Positions 6,676-12,746 of a stretch of 26,332 nt of DNA are shown here, piece after piece. The position numbers and the translations under genes were made by a program. Position 1 is the stretch's first letter, and every line of letters starts with the position of its first letter. The notes under the pieces are model-generated. The model had not been told where the DNA came from. It did no database searches and worked only from the letters and a program-made list of their open reading frames with translations. Source of the stretch: Candidatus Nomurabacteria bacterium (GTDB lineage Bacteria > Patescibacteriota > Minisyncoccia > Phycocordibacterales > UBA10002); the NCBI GenBank assembly GCA_943349725.1, contig CALQZP010000005.1:1-26332 (forward strand). The letters are read 5' to 3'.

Positions 6676-6714
6676 TTGACAGGAACGATTTAGGAGTATA
6701 ACATTTCTGTTATA
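6676..6714 (+). promoter_or_regulatory. Promoter with operator of the toxin-antitoxin operon
   Basis: TTGACA (6676-6681) with TAACAT (6699-6704) at 17 nt, or TATAAC at 15 nt. The -10 region is covered by a perfect inverted repeat TATAACA-tttc-TGTTATA (6697-6714), as expected for autorepression by the antitoxin. Confidence 0.7.
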
Positions 6715-6733
6715 TACGTTAAAGGTCGATATT

Positions 6734-7066
6734 ATGGAACCAATAAGATTGAAAAAGCTAAGTTGGGTCAACAAGTTTCTCGAGAATGAGGGACAGGTGG
6801 GACAGATGGTCAATGAGATTATAGAAAGGTTTGAAGGTGCTCTGTTTGAGGAATTACTTAAGGCCGAAACGATAAAGCAGGTGGTGAGTAAACCACAAAT
6901 CTTTGAACTTCGCATTCATCTCACTGGAATCTTTTTCAGATTTTTAGGACCTAAATCAACTGGTTGTATCATTTTGTTGCATGCTTTCAAGAAGAAGACA
7001 AATAAGATACCACCGCGCGAGCTTAATATAGCCGTAAAACGGGCAAAAGAATTAGGTTATAGCTAA
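6734..7066 (+). CDS. RelE/HigB-superfamily toxin (Gp49-like)
   Basis: 110 residues. The segment IFELRIHLTGIFFRFLGPKSTGCIILLHAFKKKTNKIPPREL is the hallmark of Gp49-like HigB toxins, with the conserved R-hydrophobic core and the F.KK...P..E motif; these cleave mRNA on the ribosome. It is followed after 3 nt by an XRE antitoxin, so the order is toxin first, as in higBA. A palindrome over the -10 suggests repression by the antitoxin or by the complex. The length is normal for the family and nothing suggests inactivation. Whether it cleaves ribosome-bound mRNA here is inferred from family membership. Confidence 0.87.
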   Translation: MEPIRLKKLSWVNKFLENEGQVGQMVNEIIERFEGALFEELLKAETIKQVVSKPQIFELRIHLTGIFFRFLGPKSTGCIILLHAFKKKTNKIPPRELNIAVKRAKELGYS

Positions 7067-7069
7067 TTT

Positions 7070-7477
7070 ATGAAAATAAAACAGAAAAAAGAAGCAGACA
7101 GTTTGTTGTTTAGTATCGCTAGGTCTGTATTTGTTGCGAGATCGCGCTGTGGGCTAACACAGAAGCAACTGGCAAAAAGAGTTGGCACAGCACAATCGGG
7201 AATCGCACGACTAGAGAATTCAGTTCATTTCCCCGGTTTCAATTTGGTCAGTCGGGTCGCTAAAGCGCTTGATCAGAAGATAATCTTTGAATTTTACCCA
7301 AAGGATATTTCGGATATAAGGTTTATGAGATTTGATCTCACCTCTAAGCATGAAATTGCATTGAATACGAAAACGACGGAAATCTCTGACACAACCATTC
7401 CTGTTTCTGTATCCTCTCCACCGACCTACACGCTTTCTAGGGGTTTAAATCGCCCCCAAATAGAAGAAATTGCATAA
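7070..7477 (+). CDS. XRE-family antitoxin (HigA-like) with C-terminal extension
   Basis: 135 residues. The HTH lies at about 28-75 (GLTQKQLAKRVGTAQSGIARLEN, then FNLVSRVAKALDQKIIFEF). After it comes an unusual ~60-residue tail rich in Thr/Ser/Pro with no recognisable domain. A typical HigA of this class stops soon after the IIFEF strand. It is 3 nt downstream of the toxin and 6 nt upstream of the third gene. It should neutralise the toxin and repress the promoter at 6676-6714. The tail could mediate contact with the third protein or be dispensable. Confidence 0.85.
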   Translation: MKIKQKKEADSLLFSIARSVFVARSRCGLTQKQLAKRVGTAQSGIARLENSVHFPGFNLVSRVAKALDQKIIFEFYPKDISDIRFMRFDLTSKHEIALNTKTTEISDTTIPVSVSSPPTYTLSRGLNRPQIEEIA

Positions 7478-7483
7478 AATAGT

Positions 7484-7927
7484 ATGAACAAAATAAAAAT
7501 ATACAATAAATGGGGACTTATTTGCGGTAGCTCTTCAGTTGATGTCAACACCAACTTACTTAGTGTATTTAGTGTCATTGACGAGATAACAGTTTCTCCC
7601 CCCAAGAAGCCTTTACCGCCACTTCCACCTGAGGGCATATCTATTGCTGCACAACATGATTTTGTTTCTGTATGGTCAAGAAACGATCTGGAAGAAAGGA
7701 AAGTAAATGCAATACTTAGATATCGTAACCCAGATAACGTCGAACTCCTAAAAAAAGATATTGTCTTATCTTTTGAGAAGGGTAAGAAAAACCTACGACT
7801 GATATTGAAGTTCAATGGTTTTAAACTAAAGTTAGAGGGAGAATATAGATATGAAATTGAGCTTACCGACGAAAGAGTAGAGCCACTGATTATTCAGGCT
7901 TCTTTCCTCGTTAAATTCTCAAAATAG
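7484..7927 (+). CDS. Hypothetical beta-rich protein, third gene of the toxin-antitoxin operon
   Basis: 147 residues with no signal peptide. The pattern NLLSVFSVIDEITV, then a Pro-rich loop (PKKPLPPLPPEG), FVSVWSRND, RYRNPDN and GEYRYEIEL is reminiscent of DUF6941-type beta-sandwich proteins; this assignment is a resemblance only. It begins 6 nt after the antitoxin and is closed by a strong terminator, so it belongs to the operon. Codon use is A/T-rich like the two genes before it and differs from the G/C-richer housekeeping genes around, suggesting that the three arrived together. Its function is unknown; a chaperone or modulator of the toxin-antitoxin pair is possible. Confidence 0.7.
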   Translation: MNKIKIYNKWGLICGSSSVDVNTNLLSVFSVIDEITVSPPKKPLPPLPPEGISIAAQHDFVSVWSRNDLEERKVNAILRYRNPDNVELLKKDIVLSFEKGKKNLRLILKFNGFKLKLEGEYRYEIELTDERVEPLIIQASFLVKFSK

Positions 7928-7943
7928 TAAGGAAGGTTAAAAC

Positions 7944-7975
7944 AAAACACCCCCGCCGTGAGGCGGGGGTGTTTT
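7944..7975. terminator. Strong bidirectional terminator between the TA operon and csp
   Basis: AAAACACCCCCGCC-gtga-GGCGGGGGTGTTTT: a 14-bp perfect stem with A and T ends. It serves the plus-strand TA operon and the minus-strand cold-shock gene. Confidence 0.9.
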
Positions 7976-7980
7976 GCTTC

Positions 7981-8002
7981 AACATGCCGAAGCATGTTTT
8001 AG
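7981..8002. repeat. Hairpin related to the CTAAAACA family
   Basis: Read on the minus strand: CTAAAACATGC-ttcg-GCATGTT. It lies immediately after the csp stop and carries the same CTAAAACA...TGTT frame as the elements at 9252-9321 and 9669-9724. Confidence 0.5.
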
Positions 8003-8005
8003 AGG

Positions 8006-8203
8006 TTATGCGCGCTGTACGTTTACGGCGTTCATTCCCTTAGGAGACTCTTCAGTCTCAAAGGAAACCTTATCTCCTTCCTGGAGATCGCTGAATTGCA
8101 CACCTACGAGAGCCTTGCTGTGAAAGAACAAGTCTTTCTGCAAGCCTTCGGCGGTAATGAATCCAAAACCTTTGTCAGTCAATTTCTTGATTGTACCGGT
8201 CAT
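8006..8203 (-). CDS. Cold-shock domain protein (CspA family)
   Basis: 65 residues. The two RNA-binding motifs are KGFGFITAE (RNP1) and DLFFHSKAL (RNP2), followed by LQEGDKVSFETEESPKGMNAVNVQ. It acts as a single-stranded nucleic-acid chaperone and anti-terminator. The length matches single-domain Csp proteins. The gene has a near-consensus promoter and a leader of about 70 nt, in keeping with the long, structure-sensitive 5' UTRs of csp genes. Its stop is followed by a hairpin and a strong terminator, so it is monocistronic. Confidence 0.95.
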   Translation of the reverse strand: MTGTIKKLTDKGFGFITAEGLQKDLFFHSKALVGVQFSDLQEGDKVSFETEESPKGMNAVNVQRA

Positions 8204-8280
8204 ATTTTTTGGCTTCTAGTGATAATACAAAGCTTATGATGTGAATCGACTCTTTTCTACACGCGACTTTGTTACTGGGT

Positions 8281-8309
8281 ATACTAGCATACCTTGACTT
8301 TCCTGTCAA
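8281..8309 (-). promoter_or_regulatory. Promoter of the cold-shock gene
   Basis: TTGACA (8309-8304), 17-nt spacer, TAGTAT (8286-8281) on the minus strand. The expected start near 8274 gives a leader of about 70 nt. Confidence 0.85.
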
Positions 8310-8327
8310 CATATTACGCTATTACGC

Positions 8328-8354
8328 AAAAACACCGCCCTAAGGCGGTGTTTT
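8328..8354. terminator. Terminator after the first GIY-YIG gene
   Basis: AAACACCGCC-ctaa-GGCGGTGTTT stem with A/T flanks, 29 nt past the GIY-YIG stop on the minus strand. Confidence 0.8.
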
Positions 8355-8382
8355 GGGTGGTGGTGGGAAACTAGTGAGATAA

Positions 8383-8622
8383 CTAAACTAAATGCTTTCG
8401 TGCGAAAGCAAAGCCGGAACCTTGTTTGAGATATTTCTCAAACGCGAAGGCTTTTTTCTTGTCTTGAAATGTGCAGTACCACATGAGCTGGTATGGGCGT
8501 TTGGTACTTGAGTATTTTGAAATACCTGAATTGTGCTCGGATAAACGTTTCTGAACATCTTCCGTGATGCCCGTGTAGTAACTGCCGTCTTTTAGACTTT
8601 GTATGATGTAGACAAAGTGCAT
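8383..8622 (-). CDS. Small GIY-YIG domain protein
   Basis: 79 residues. VYIIQSLKDGSYYTGIT is the GIY-YIG signature, followed by DVQKRLSEHNSG (catalytic Arg) and a late FEKYLKQGSG segment with the family Glu. This matches the single-domain UPF0213/YhbQ-like group (80-100 residues). Their role is unclear; a nuclease fold with possible repair function is inferred. ATG at 8622 was chosen because TATAAT (8634-8629) ends 6 nt upstream. A second family member lies at 9353-9619, and ssrA sits between the two. It could also be a relic of mobile DNA. Confidence 0.88.
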   Translation of the reverse strand: MHFVYIIQSLKDGSYYTGITEDVQKRLSEHNSGISKYSSTKRPYQLMWYCTFQDKKKAFAFEKYLKQGSGFAFARKHLV

Positions 8623-8628
8623 ACATAG

Positions 8629-8634
8629 ATTATA
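8629..8634 (-). promoter_or_regulatory. -10 box of the GIY-YIG gene, leaderless geometry
   Basis: Consensus TATAAT on the minus strand (8634-8629), then 6 nt, then ATG at 8622. There is no good -35. Confidence 0.55.
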
Positions 8635-8700
8635 GCCCTACTTCGTTCTGCTCCGCTAAAGCTACGCAGGACTACGAAGGGCACTGCTTCTTTGCTACGC
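8635..8700. repeat. Palindromic repeat, copy 1
   Basis: GCCCTACTTCG ... CTAAAGCTACG ... ACGAAGGGCACTGCTTC. It shares these blocks with 8799-8848 but has extra bases (ttctgctccg and caggact) nested inside. Confidence 0.65.
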
Positions 8701-8735
8701 AAAACAAAAACGCCCTTTGGGGCGTTTTTTGTTTT
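8701..8735. terminator. Bidirectional terminator downstream of ssrA
   Basis: AAAACAAAAACGCC-ctttgg-GGCGTTTTTTGTTTT. It lies about 110 nt past the tmRNA 3' end on the minus strand. Confidence 0.8.
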
Positions 8736-8798
8736 CTTGTGCTCGCACTGCGTAGCTTGCGCTACATGGCGCGATGGTAAGAATTACTTGCGGAGAGA

Positions 8799-8848
8799 GC
8801 CCTACTTCGCTAAAGCTACGAAGGGCACTGCTTCGCAAGCGAAGCAGT
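8799..8848. repeat. Palindromic repeat, copy 2, abutting the tmRNA 3' end
   Basis: GCCCTACTTCGCTAAAGC followed by TACGAAGGGCACTGCTTCG. The last part forms a perfect hairpin CACTGCTTCG-caag-CGAAGCAGTG that starts directly at the tmRNA discriminator base, so it could act as a 3' processing or stability element. Confidence 0.65.
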
Positions 8849-9252
8849 GGAGAAGCCGGGAATTGAACCCGGGTGCACATGATTCTTTTTTCCGGTTCTA
8901 CATTGTCTAGTCATTCTTTACCCTTGCGGGCTTTAAACATCAAAACTAAAAGAATAACAGAAGCGTTTTGATGCCGATTCTCTGAAGTTAAAGCGTGAGC
9001 CGAGAAGAGCGCACACTCGATTCCGAAGTATATAACACCTATGTATCCCTATCGGACGTTGGGAAGATAGACGTCACCTACGCCGAAGCGTAAGCGAAAG
9101 CGAGCTCATGTCCGCCAAAATATGGCGAGACGATGGACTTGGCCTTTGAAATTAAGGTTTTTGCACTTAATTGTTCCAGCAGTTTAAGGAAGTACTGGAG
9201 TTCCACAATGCGCGAAAAGAAGGAGACCATATGTCTATGCCTGTCATCCCCC
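8848..9252 (-). ncRNA. ssrA: Transfer-messenger RNA (tmRNA)
   Basis: The 3' end is diagnostic. TGACTAGACAATGTAGAACC matches the conserved ACTA..CATGTAG.ACCG of E. coli tmRNA, and is followed by a T-arm CCGGG-TTCAATT-CCCGG and acceptor CTTCTCC-A; CCA is not encoded. The 5' end GGGGGAT (9252-9246) pairs with that acceptor, and GGCATAGACATATGG fits the GG-N4-GAC D-loop pattern. Helix P2 is CATTGT/ACAATG plus TTCTTTT/AAAAGAA. Pseudoknot PK1 (GGAA/TTCC with TCCAG/CTGGA, 9204-9175) ends 10 nt before a GCA resume codon at RNA position 89, as in E. coli (90). Stalled ribosomes would be rescued together with SmpB, encoded just upstream on the same strand. Confidence 0.93.
9078..9164 (-). other. tmRNA tag reading frame (28 codons, TAG stop)
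   Basis: From the resume GCA (9164-9162) the frame reads AKTLISKAK, SIVSPYFGG, HELAFAYASA, then TAG. The stop lies in a UUCG-capped hairpin (CTTACGC/GCGTAGG), the usual place at the start of helix P5. The hydrophobic, Ala-rich end resembles proteolysis tags (ALAA type) but is ASA. Typical tags have 8-15 residues, so this one is about twice as long. It also contains a hairpin (CGCCA/TGGCG) inside the frame. Confidence 0.7.
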
Positions 9253-9321
9253 TAAAACATATTTTGCTGCAAAATATGTTCGGGCGAACAATTTCTTTTC
9301 TTAAAGAAATTGTTTTAGCCC
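9252..9321. repeat. Twin-hairpin element, copy 1, at the tmRNA 5' end
   Basis: CTAAAA outer arm (9252-9257), perfect 12-bp hairpin 9256-9267/9269-9280, linker cgggcg (9281-9286), perfect 12-bp hairpin 9287-9298/9303-9314, and outer arm TTTTAG (9313-9318). It shares the linkers CCCCTAAAACA and TGTTCGGGCG with 9669-9724, while the stem sequences differ. Confidence 0.7.
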
Positions 9322-9352
9322 TTAAAATCTCCGATTCGAGCGACGCTTTGCT

Positions 9353-9619
9353 TCACAAGCGTTTAGTCCCTAAAAAGTCCTTGAGAATCTTTTTCTTTTC
9401 GCGGGCTCCCCAGAGACTTTTCAAAAATCGCTCGTGAGTAAATGCTTCAGCTTTGTCTTGAAATCTTTCGGCCTTCACAAATTCAAGTGGGCGTCGGTGA
9501 ACAGTTGCAGCAACATAGCCCGTATGATGTCGTTTAAGGCGCTCCTCAAGATTGCTTGTACACCCCACATATAGTTTACCGTCCTTGTGACTGTAAAGAA
9601 TGTAGACTGTGTAAAACAT
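9353..9619 (-). CDS. Small GIY-YIG domain protein, second copy
   Basis: 88 residues: VYILYSHKDGKLYVGCT (GIY-YIG signature), NLEERLKRHHTGYV with the catalytic Arg, and ERFLKSLWGAREKKKI. It belongs to the same single-domain group as 8383-8622, but the two are clearly different sequences. It lies between smpB and ssrA on the same strand, separated from each by a twin-hairpin element. The placement inside the trans-translation pair suggests insertion of a mobile or quasi-mobile gene rather than a functional link, though the latter cannot be excluded. No clear promoter or Shine-Dalgarno site is visible. Confidence 0.87.
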   Translation of the reverse strand: MFYTVYILYSHKDGKLYVGCTSNLEERLKRHHTGYVAATVHRRPLEFVKAERFQDKAEAFTHERFLKSLWGAREKKKILKDFLGTKRL

Positions 9620-9668
9620 GCTTTAAGCGAATGACAGTTATTTTTTCAAAGTACGTGCTAAGGCATCT

Positions 9669-9724
9669 CCCCTAAAACAAATCTTATCAGATTTGTTCGG
9701 GCGATCGTGAATTTCATTCACGAT
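9669..9724. repeat. Twin-hairpin element, copy 2, overlapping the smpB end
   Basis: CCCCTAAAACAAATCT-tatc-AGATTTGT, linker cgggcg (9698-9703), then ATCGTGAAT-ttc-ATTCACGAT. The right arm of the second hairpin (9716-9724) encodes the last residues and part of the stop of smpB. Confidence 0.7.
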
Positions 9725-10151
9725 ATAGCCGGCGGATGTCGCGTTCCACCTCTCGTTTCTTGATGGTTTCGCGCTTATCAAATTTCTTCTTACCTCGCGC
9801 GATAGCGATATCCACCTTGATTTTTCGGCCTTTATTATACACCGATATCGGCACGATTGTCAATCCTTTCTTGGACTCACTCTGCGCGAGGTCGTGAATC
9901 TCTTTGCGGGTGAGGATGAGTTTCCTGTTGCGCCGTTCGTCAAAGCCCTTTGGGGCGTTCTTGGGCTGATAGGCGGGAATATAGGCACCGACGAGGAACG
10001 CTTCACTTCCTCGGACAATCACGTGTGCGCCTTCCAGGGAACCGAGCTTCGCGCGCAGTGATTTCACTTCAAGCCCTAAAAGCTCAATGCCGACATTGAA
10101 CGTTTCCAGGAATTCGTAATTGAAGTGTGCTTTGCGATTCTCTATAAGCAT
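9714..10151 (-). CDS. smpB: SsrA-binding protein SmpB
   Basis: 145 residues. The family motifs are FNVGIELLGLEVKSLR near the N-terminus, GAHVIVRG, KGLTIVPISVYNKGRKIKVDI, and the basic GKKKFDKRETIKKRE tail that enters the mRNA channel of stalled ribosomes. SmpB binds the tRNA-like domain of tmRNA and is required for trans-translation; ssrA lies 460 nt downstream on the same strand. TAGTAT (10163-10158) ends 6 nt before the ATG, so a leaderless mRNA is likely. It is divergent from ftsH with a 59-bp spacer. Its last codons form one arm of a palindrome. Confidence 0.97.
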   Translation of the reverse strand: MLIENRKAHFNYEFLETFNVGIELLGLEVKSLRAKLGSLEGAHVIVRGSEAFLVGAYIPAYQPKNAPKGFDERRNRKLILTRKEIHDLAQSESKKGLTIVPISVYNKGRKIKVDIAIARGKKKFDKRETIKKREVERDIRRLYRE

Positions 10152-10157
10152 TCGTCA

Positions 10158-10163
10158 ATACTA
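10158..10163 (-). promoter_or_regulatory. -10 box of smpB, leaderless geometry
   Basis: TAGTAT on the minus strand, then 6 nt, then ATG at 10151. It is arranged back-to-back with the ftsH promoter. Confidence 0.6.
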
Positions 10164-10198
10164 ACAGACTGTGCTGTTTCCATAAAGGAAATAATATG

Positions 10199-10204
10199 TA
10201 TAAT
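10199..10204 (+). promoter_or_regulatory. -10 box of ftsH, leaderless geometry
   Basis: Consensus TATAAT, then 6 nt (tgcgtg), then ATG at 10211. The -35 candidate TTTCCA (10177-10182) is weak; TTTCC-ataaa-GGAAA forms a small dyad between the two divergent promoters. Confidence 0.6.
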
Positions 10205-10210
10205 TGCGTG

Positions 10211-12184
10211 ATGTCAAACCTCAAAGAAAATGTAAAAGAGGCGAAGGAAAAAGGGAAGAAGGTGCTTAAGTCGTTTTCGCCCAAAGAACCGCAAGGTAAA
10301 AATACTCCTCCACAAAAGCCATGGCGTGAGTTCGTAAACAACGCGACGGGAATGCTGTTTATTTTTCTTGTGCTGATGACGATTTACTCGTTTCTCGCGG
10401 AGAAGCGCACCGACACCTCAAAGGTTTCCATTTCCGAGGTTGCGGGAGATGTCGCGCGTGGGGATGTCTCTGAAATAAAAGTGGCGGGAGAGGTACTTAC
10501 TGTTATATATGGCAAAGGTAATATAGAAAAGAAAGCGCAAAAGGAGCCGGGTACCTCGCTTTCAGAGACGCTCAAGAATTATGGGGTGCCAACCGACAAA
10601 CTTCAAGCGGTAAAGATTTCCGTGGAAAAGGAAGGAGGCTTTGGTTATTGGTTCCTCAATCTCGCTCCGTTCATCTTCCCGCTCATCTTTGTGCTGGTGC
10701 TTCTTTGGTTTTTGACTCGGCAGGTGAAGGGCGCCGGCATGCAAGCCTTCACCTTTGGGCAATCCAAACCCCGCATTATTTTCCCGACCGACAAAAAACA
10801 AAAGGTCACCTTCAAAGATGTCGCGGGTGTGAAGGAGGCGAAGCAGGAACTTTCCGAAATTGTTGATTTTCTTAAAAACCCGAAGAAGTTTTTGGATATT
10901 GGCGCGCAGATACCTAAGGGTGTGCTCCTTATGGGCGCTGCCGGAACAGGGAAGACACTTCTTGCGAGGGCGGTCGCGGGTGAGGCGGGCGTGCCGTTCT
11001 TCTCGATATCAGGTTCCGAATTTGTGGAAATGTTCGTCGGTGTCGGGGCTTCGCGTGTTCGTGATTTGTTCAAGATGGCGAAACAGGCAGCACCTTCTAT
11101 TATCTTCATAGATGAAATTGACGCGGTGGGACGTGTACGTGGTGGGGGAATGGGCGGAGGCAACGATGAACGCGAGCAGACACTCAACCAAATACTTGTG
11201 GAGATGGACGGGTTTGAACAACACGACAAAGTGATTGTGATGGCTGCGACAAACCGTAGCGATGTGCTGGACTCCGCGCTTATACGTCCCGGGCGATTTG
11301 ATAGACGGGTAACGGTGGACCTTCCTGACCGCGATGACCGTGAAGCAATTCTTGCGGTGCATGCGACCAAAAAACAGCTCGCGGAAGATGTGAATCTCAA
11401 GGTTATTGCCGTGCGCACCCCGGGATTCTCCGGAGCGGACCTTCACTCTATTGTAAACGAAGCCGCCATTCTCGCGGCGCGCGAAGAGCGCATGAAGGTG
11501 GCACAGTTTGACCTCATTCGGTCCATTGAGAAGGTAATGCTCGGTCCAGAGCGAAAGAGCCATTTGCTGTCGGAAGCCGAAAAGAAAATTACCGCCTATC
11601 ACGAAGCGGGACACGCGCTCGTCTCCTCGGTGCTTCCATATGCCGACCCGGTGCACAAAGTATCTATTATCTCGCGCGGTCGCGCGGCGGGGTATACGCT
11701 GAAGCTCCCGCTTGAAGATAGGAAGCTTCAGTCACGCAAAGAGTTCTTGGATGATATTGCCGTCACGCTCGGAGGCTACATCACCGAGCTTATGCTCTTT
11801 GGTGATATCACGACCGGTCCCTCAAACGATTTGCAGGTAGTCTCGGCGCTCGCGCGCGATATGGTCACGAAGTACGGTATGTCCGACAAGCTCGGCCCTA
11901 TCGCGTTTGAAACACTCCTCGGACGAATTGGTAATCGAGGTGTACACGAAGAGAAGGAGTATTCCCAAAAAGTAGGGGACGCGATAGACGTGGAGGTTTC
12001 CAAAATTGTCACCGAAGCTTACAAACGCGCCGAAGACATACTCACGAAACACCGCCCCGCGCTTGATGCGATTGCTCTCAAACTTATAGAAGTGGAGACG
12101 CTTGAGCAGGAAGAGTACGAAAAAATTATCATCGCGTTCGGTATTATGCCGAAGAAGAAGAAAGATATAGAGCATCAAAAATAA
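10211..12184 (+). CDS. ftsH: ATP-dependent zinc metalloprotease FtsH
   Basis: 657 residues. The N-terminus is cytoplasmic and basic, followed by a first membrane helix (about 48-63), an extracytoplasmic domain, a second helix (about 147-169) and the AAA+ module. Walker A is GAAGTGKT (about 242-249), Walker B IIFIDEIDAVG, and the second region of homology TNRSDVLDSALIRPGRFDRR. The zinc site is HEAGH (about 464-468), with the third ligand in TTGPSNDL. It degrades membrane and short-lived cytoplasmic proteins, and in E. coli also ssrA-tagged ones, which suits its neighbours smpB and ssrA. An upstream in-frame ATG exists 5 codons earlier, but the TATAAT box overlaps it, so ATG 10211 is preferred. 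Confidence 0.97.
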   Translation: MSNLKENVKEAKEKGKKVLKSFSPKEPQGKNTPPQKPWREFVNNATGMLFIFLVLMTIYSFLAEKRTDTSKVSISEVAGDVARGDVSEIKVAGEVLTVIYGKGNIEKKAQKEPGTSLSETLKNYGVPTDKLQAVKISVEKEGGFGYWFLNLAPFIFPLIFVLVLLWFLTRQVKGAGMQAFTFGQSKPRIIFPTDKKQKVTFKDVAGVKEAKQELSEIVDFLKNPKKFLDIGAQIPKGVLLMGAAGTGKTLLARAVAGEAGVPFFSISGSEFVEMFVGVGASRVRDLFKMAKQAAPSIIFIDEIDAVGRVRGGGMGGGNDEREQTLNQILVEMDGFEQHDKVIVMAATNRSDVLDSALIRPGRFDRRVTVDLPDRDDREAILAVHATKKQLAEDVNLKVIAVRTPGFSGADLHSIVNEAAILAAREERMKVAQFDLIRSIEKVMLGPERKSHLLSEAEKKITAYHEAGHALVSSVLPYADPVHKVSIISRGRAAGYTLKLPLEDRKLQSRKEFLDDIAVTLGGYITELMLFGDITTGPSNDLQVVSALARDMVTKYGMSDKLGPIAFETLLGRIGNRGVHEEKEYSQKVGDAIDVEVSKIVTEAYKRAEDILTKHRPALDAIALKLIEVETLEQEEYEKIIIAFGIMPKKKKDIEHQK

Positions 12185-12228
12185 ACGCGGACAGATGCGG
12201 ACTTCACACAGACCTACGCGGACTTATT

Positions 12229-12300
12229 CTCCCTTTTTTAAAGGGAGCACTTCCGTCTTCGGAAGGAGGGATTTTCTCTCCGCCTTTCCAAGAGGAGGAA
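12229..12300. repeat. Mobile-looking palindromic element, intergenic copy
   Basis: CTCCCTTT-ttt-AAAGGGAG (12229-12247) is followed by CTTCCG-tctt-CGGAAG (12250-12265) and GGAGGG. The core matches the element inside tdh (19426-19515) at 25 of 28 positions, including a compensatory pair change (T-A versus G-C) in the second stem. Confidence 0.75.
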
Positions 12301-12314
12301 TGAGGTGGGGTGGC

Positions 12315-12346
12315 ATCAAAAACAAAAGCCGCTCGGGGGAGCGGCT
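12315..12346 (-). terminator. Terminator of the small hypothetical gene
   Basis: On the minus strand AGCCGCTC / GAGCGGCT stem followed by TTTTGTTTTT. It lies 23 nt past the stop of 12369-12650. Confidence 0.8.
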
Positions 12347-12368
12347 GGGGAAAGAACAAAGATTCTGC

Positions 12369-12650
12369 TTAGTAGCAAACATCGATTGGGATTGAGCCTT
12401 CCATCGGCACCAGTGTTACTTGCTGTTCGTTAAAACGCACTTTGCGTTTTTTGAACTCCGCCTTTATCGCCCGTACGATTATCGGGTAGATTCTTTGCAC
12501 TTCAGCTTCGAAGTACTCCTTTGGCAGATAGATAGATGACATTCCTTTGGTGTGAAGTTCTCGGAGCAAATTCTGCTCCATTGCTTGCCTGGCAATCTGG
12601 AGAATGGCGGGATTGTACTCTTTCACGTTCTTCGGACTTTTCTCACGCAT
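12369..12650 (-). CDS. Conserved-looking hypothetical protein, 93 residues
   Basis: It starts MREKSPKNVKEYNPAILQIA and contains an amphipathic helical stretch (IARQAMEQNLLRELHTKG), a central YLPKEYFEAEVQRIYPIIVRAIKAEFKKRK segment and an acidic, non-basic end. There is no signal peptide or membrane helix. The frame is open for 37 codons further upstream, but that part overlaps the tRNA-Ile gene on the other strand, so the internal ATG (12650) is used. The terminator at 12315-12346 supports a real transcription unit. The family is not recognised; charge distribution suggests a small nucleic-acid or ribosome-associated protein, which is a guess. Confidence 0.6.
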   Translation of the reverse strand: MREKSPKNVKEYNPAILQIARQAMEQNLLRELHTKGMSSIYLPKEYFEAEVQRIYPIIVRAIKAEFKKRKVRFNEQQVTLVPMEGSIPIDVCY

Positions 12651-12708
12651 AGTTTTTTTAGGGTTCAAACTCGAAACACAGTAGCATATCCGCTCGCCCC
12701 ACGCACTT

Positions 12709-12737
12709 TTGCAGAAGCGTCCTATTTGCGCTACGAT
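12709..12737 (+). promoter_or_regulatory. Promoter of tRNA-Ile
   Basis: TTGCAG (12709-12714), 17-nt spacer, TACGAT (12732-12737), 9 nt before the tRNA 5' end. Confidence 0.65.
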
Positions 12738-12746
12738 TTCAATTAC

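Noticed and set aside
6619..6915. N-terminal extension of the M32 peptidase (99 extra codons)
   Set aside because: The extension is unlike any M32 N-terminus, overlaps the promoter and start of the toxin operon on the other strand, and a TATAGT box precedes the shorter start by 6 nt.
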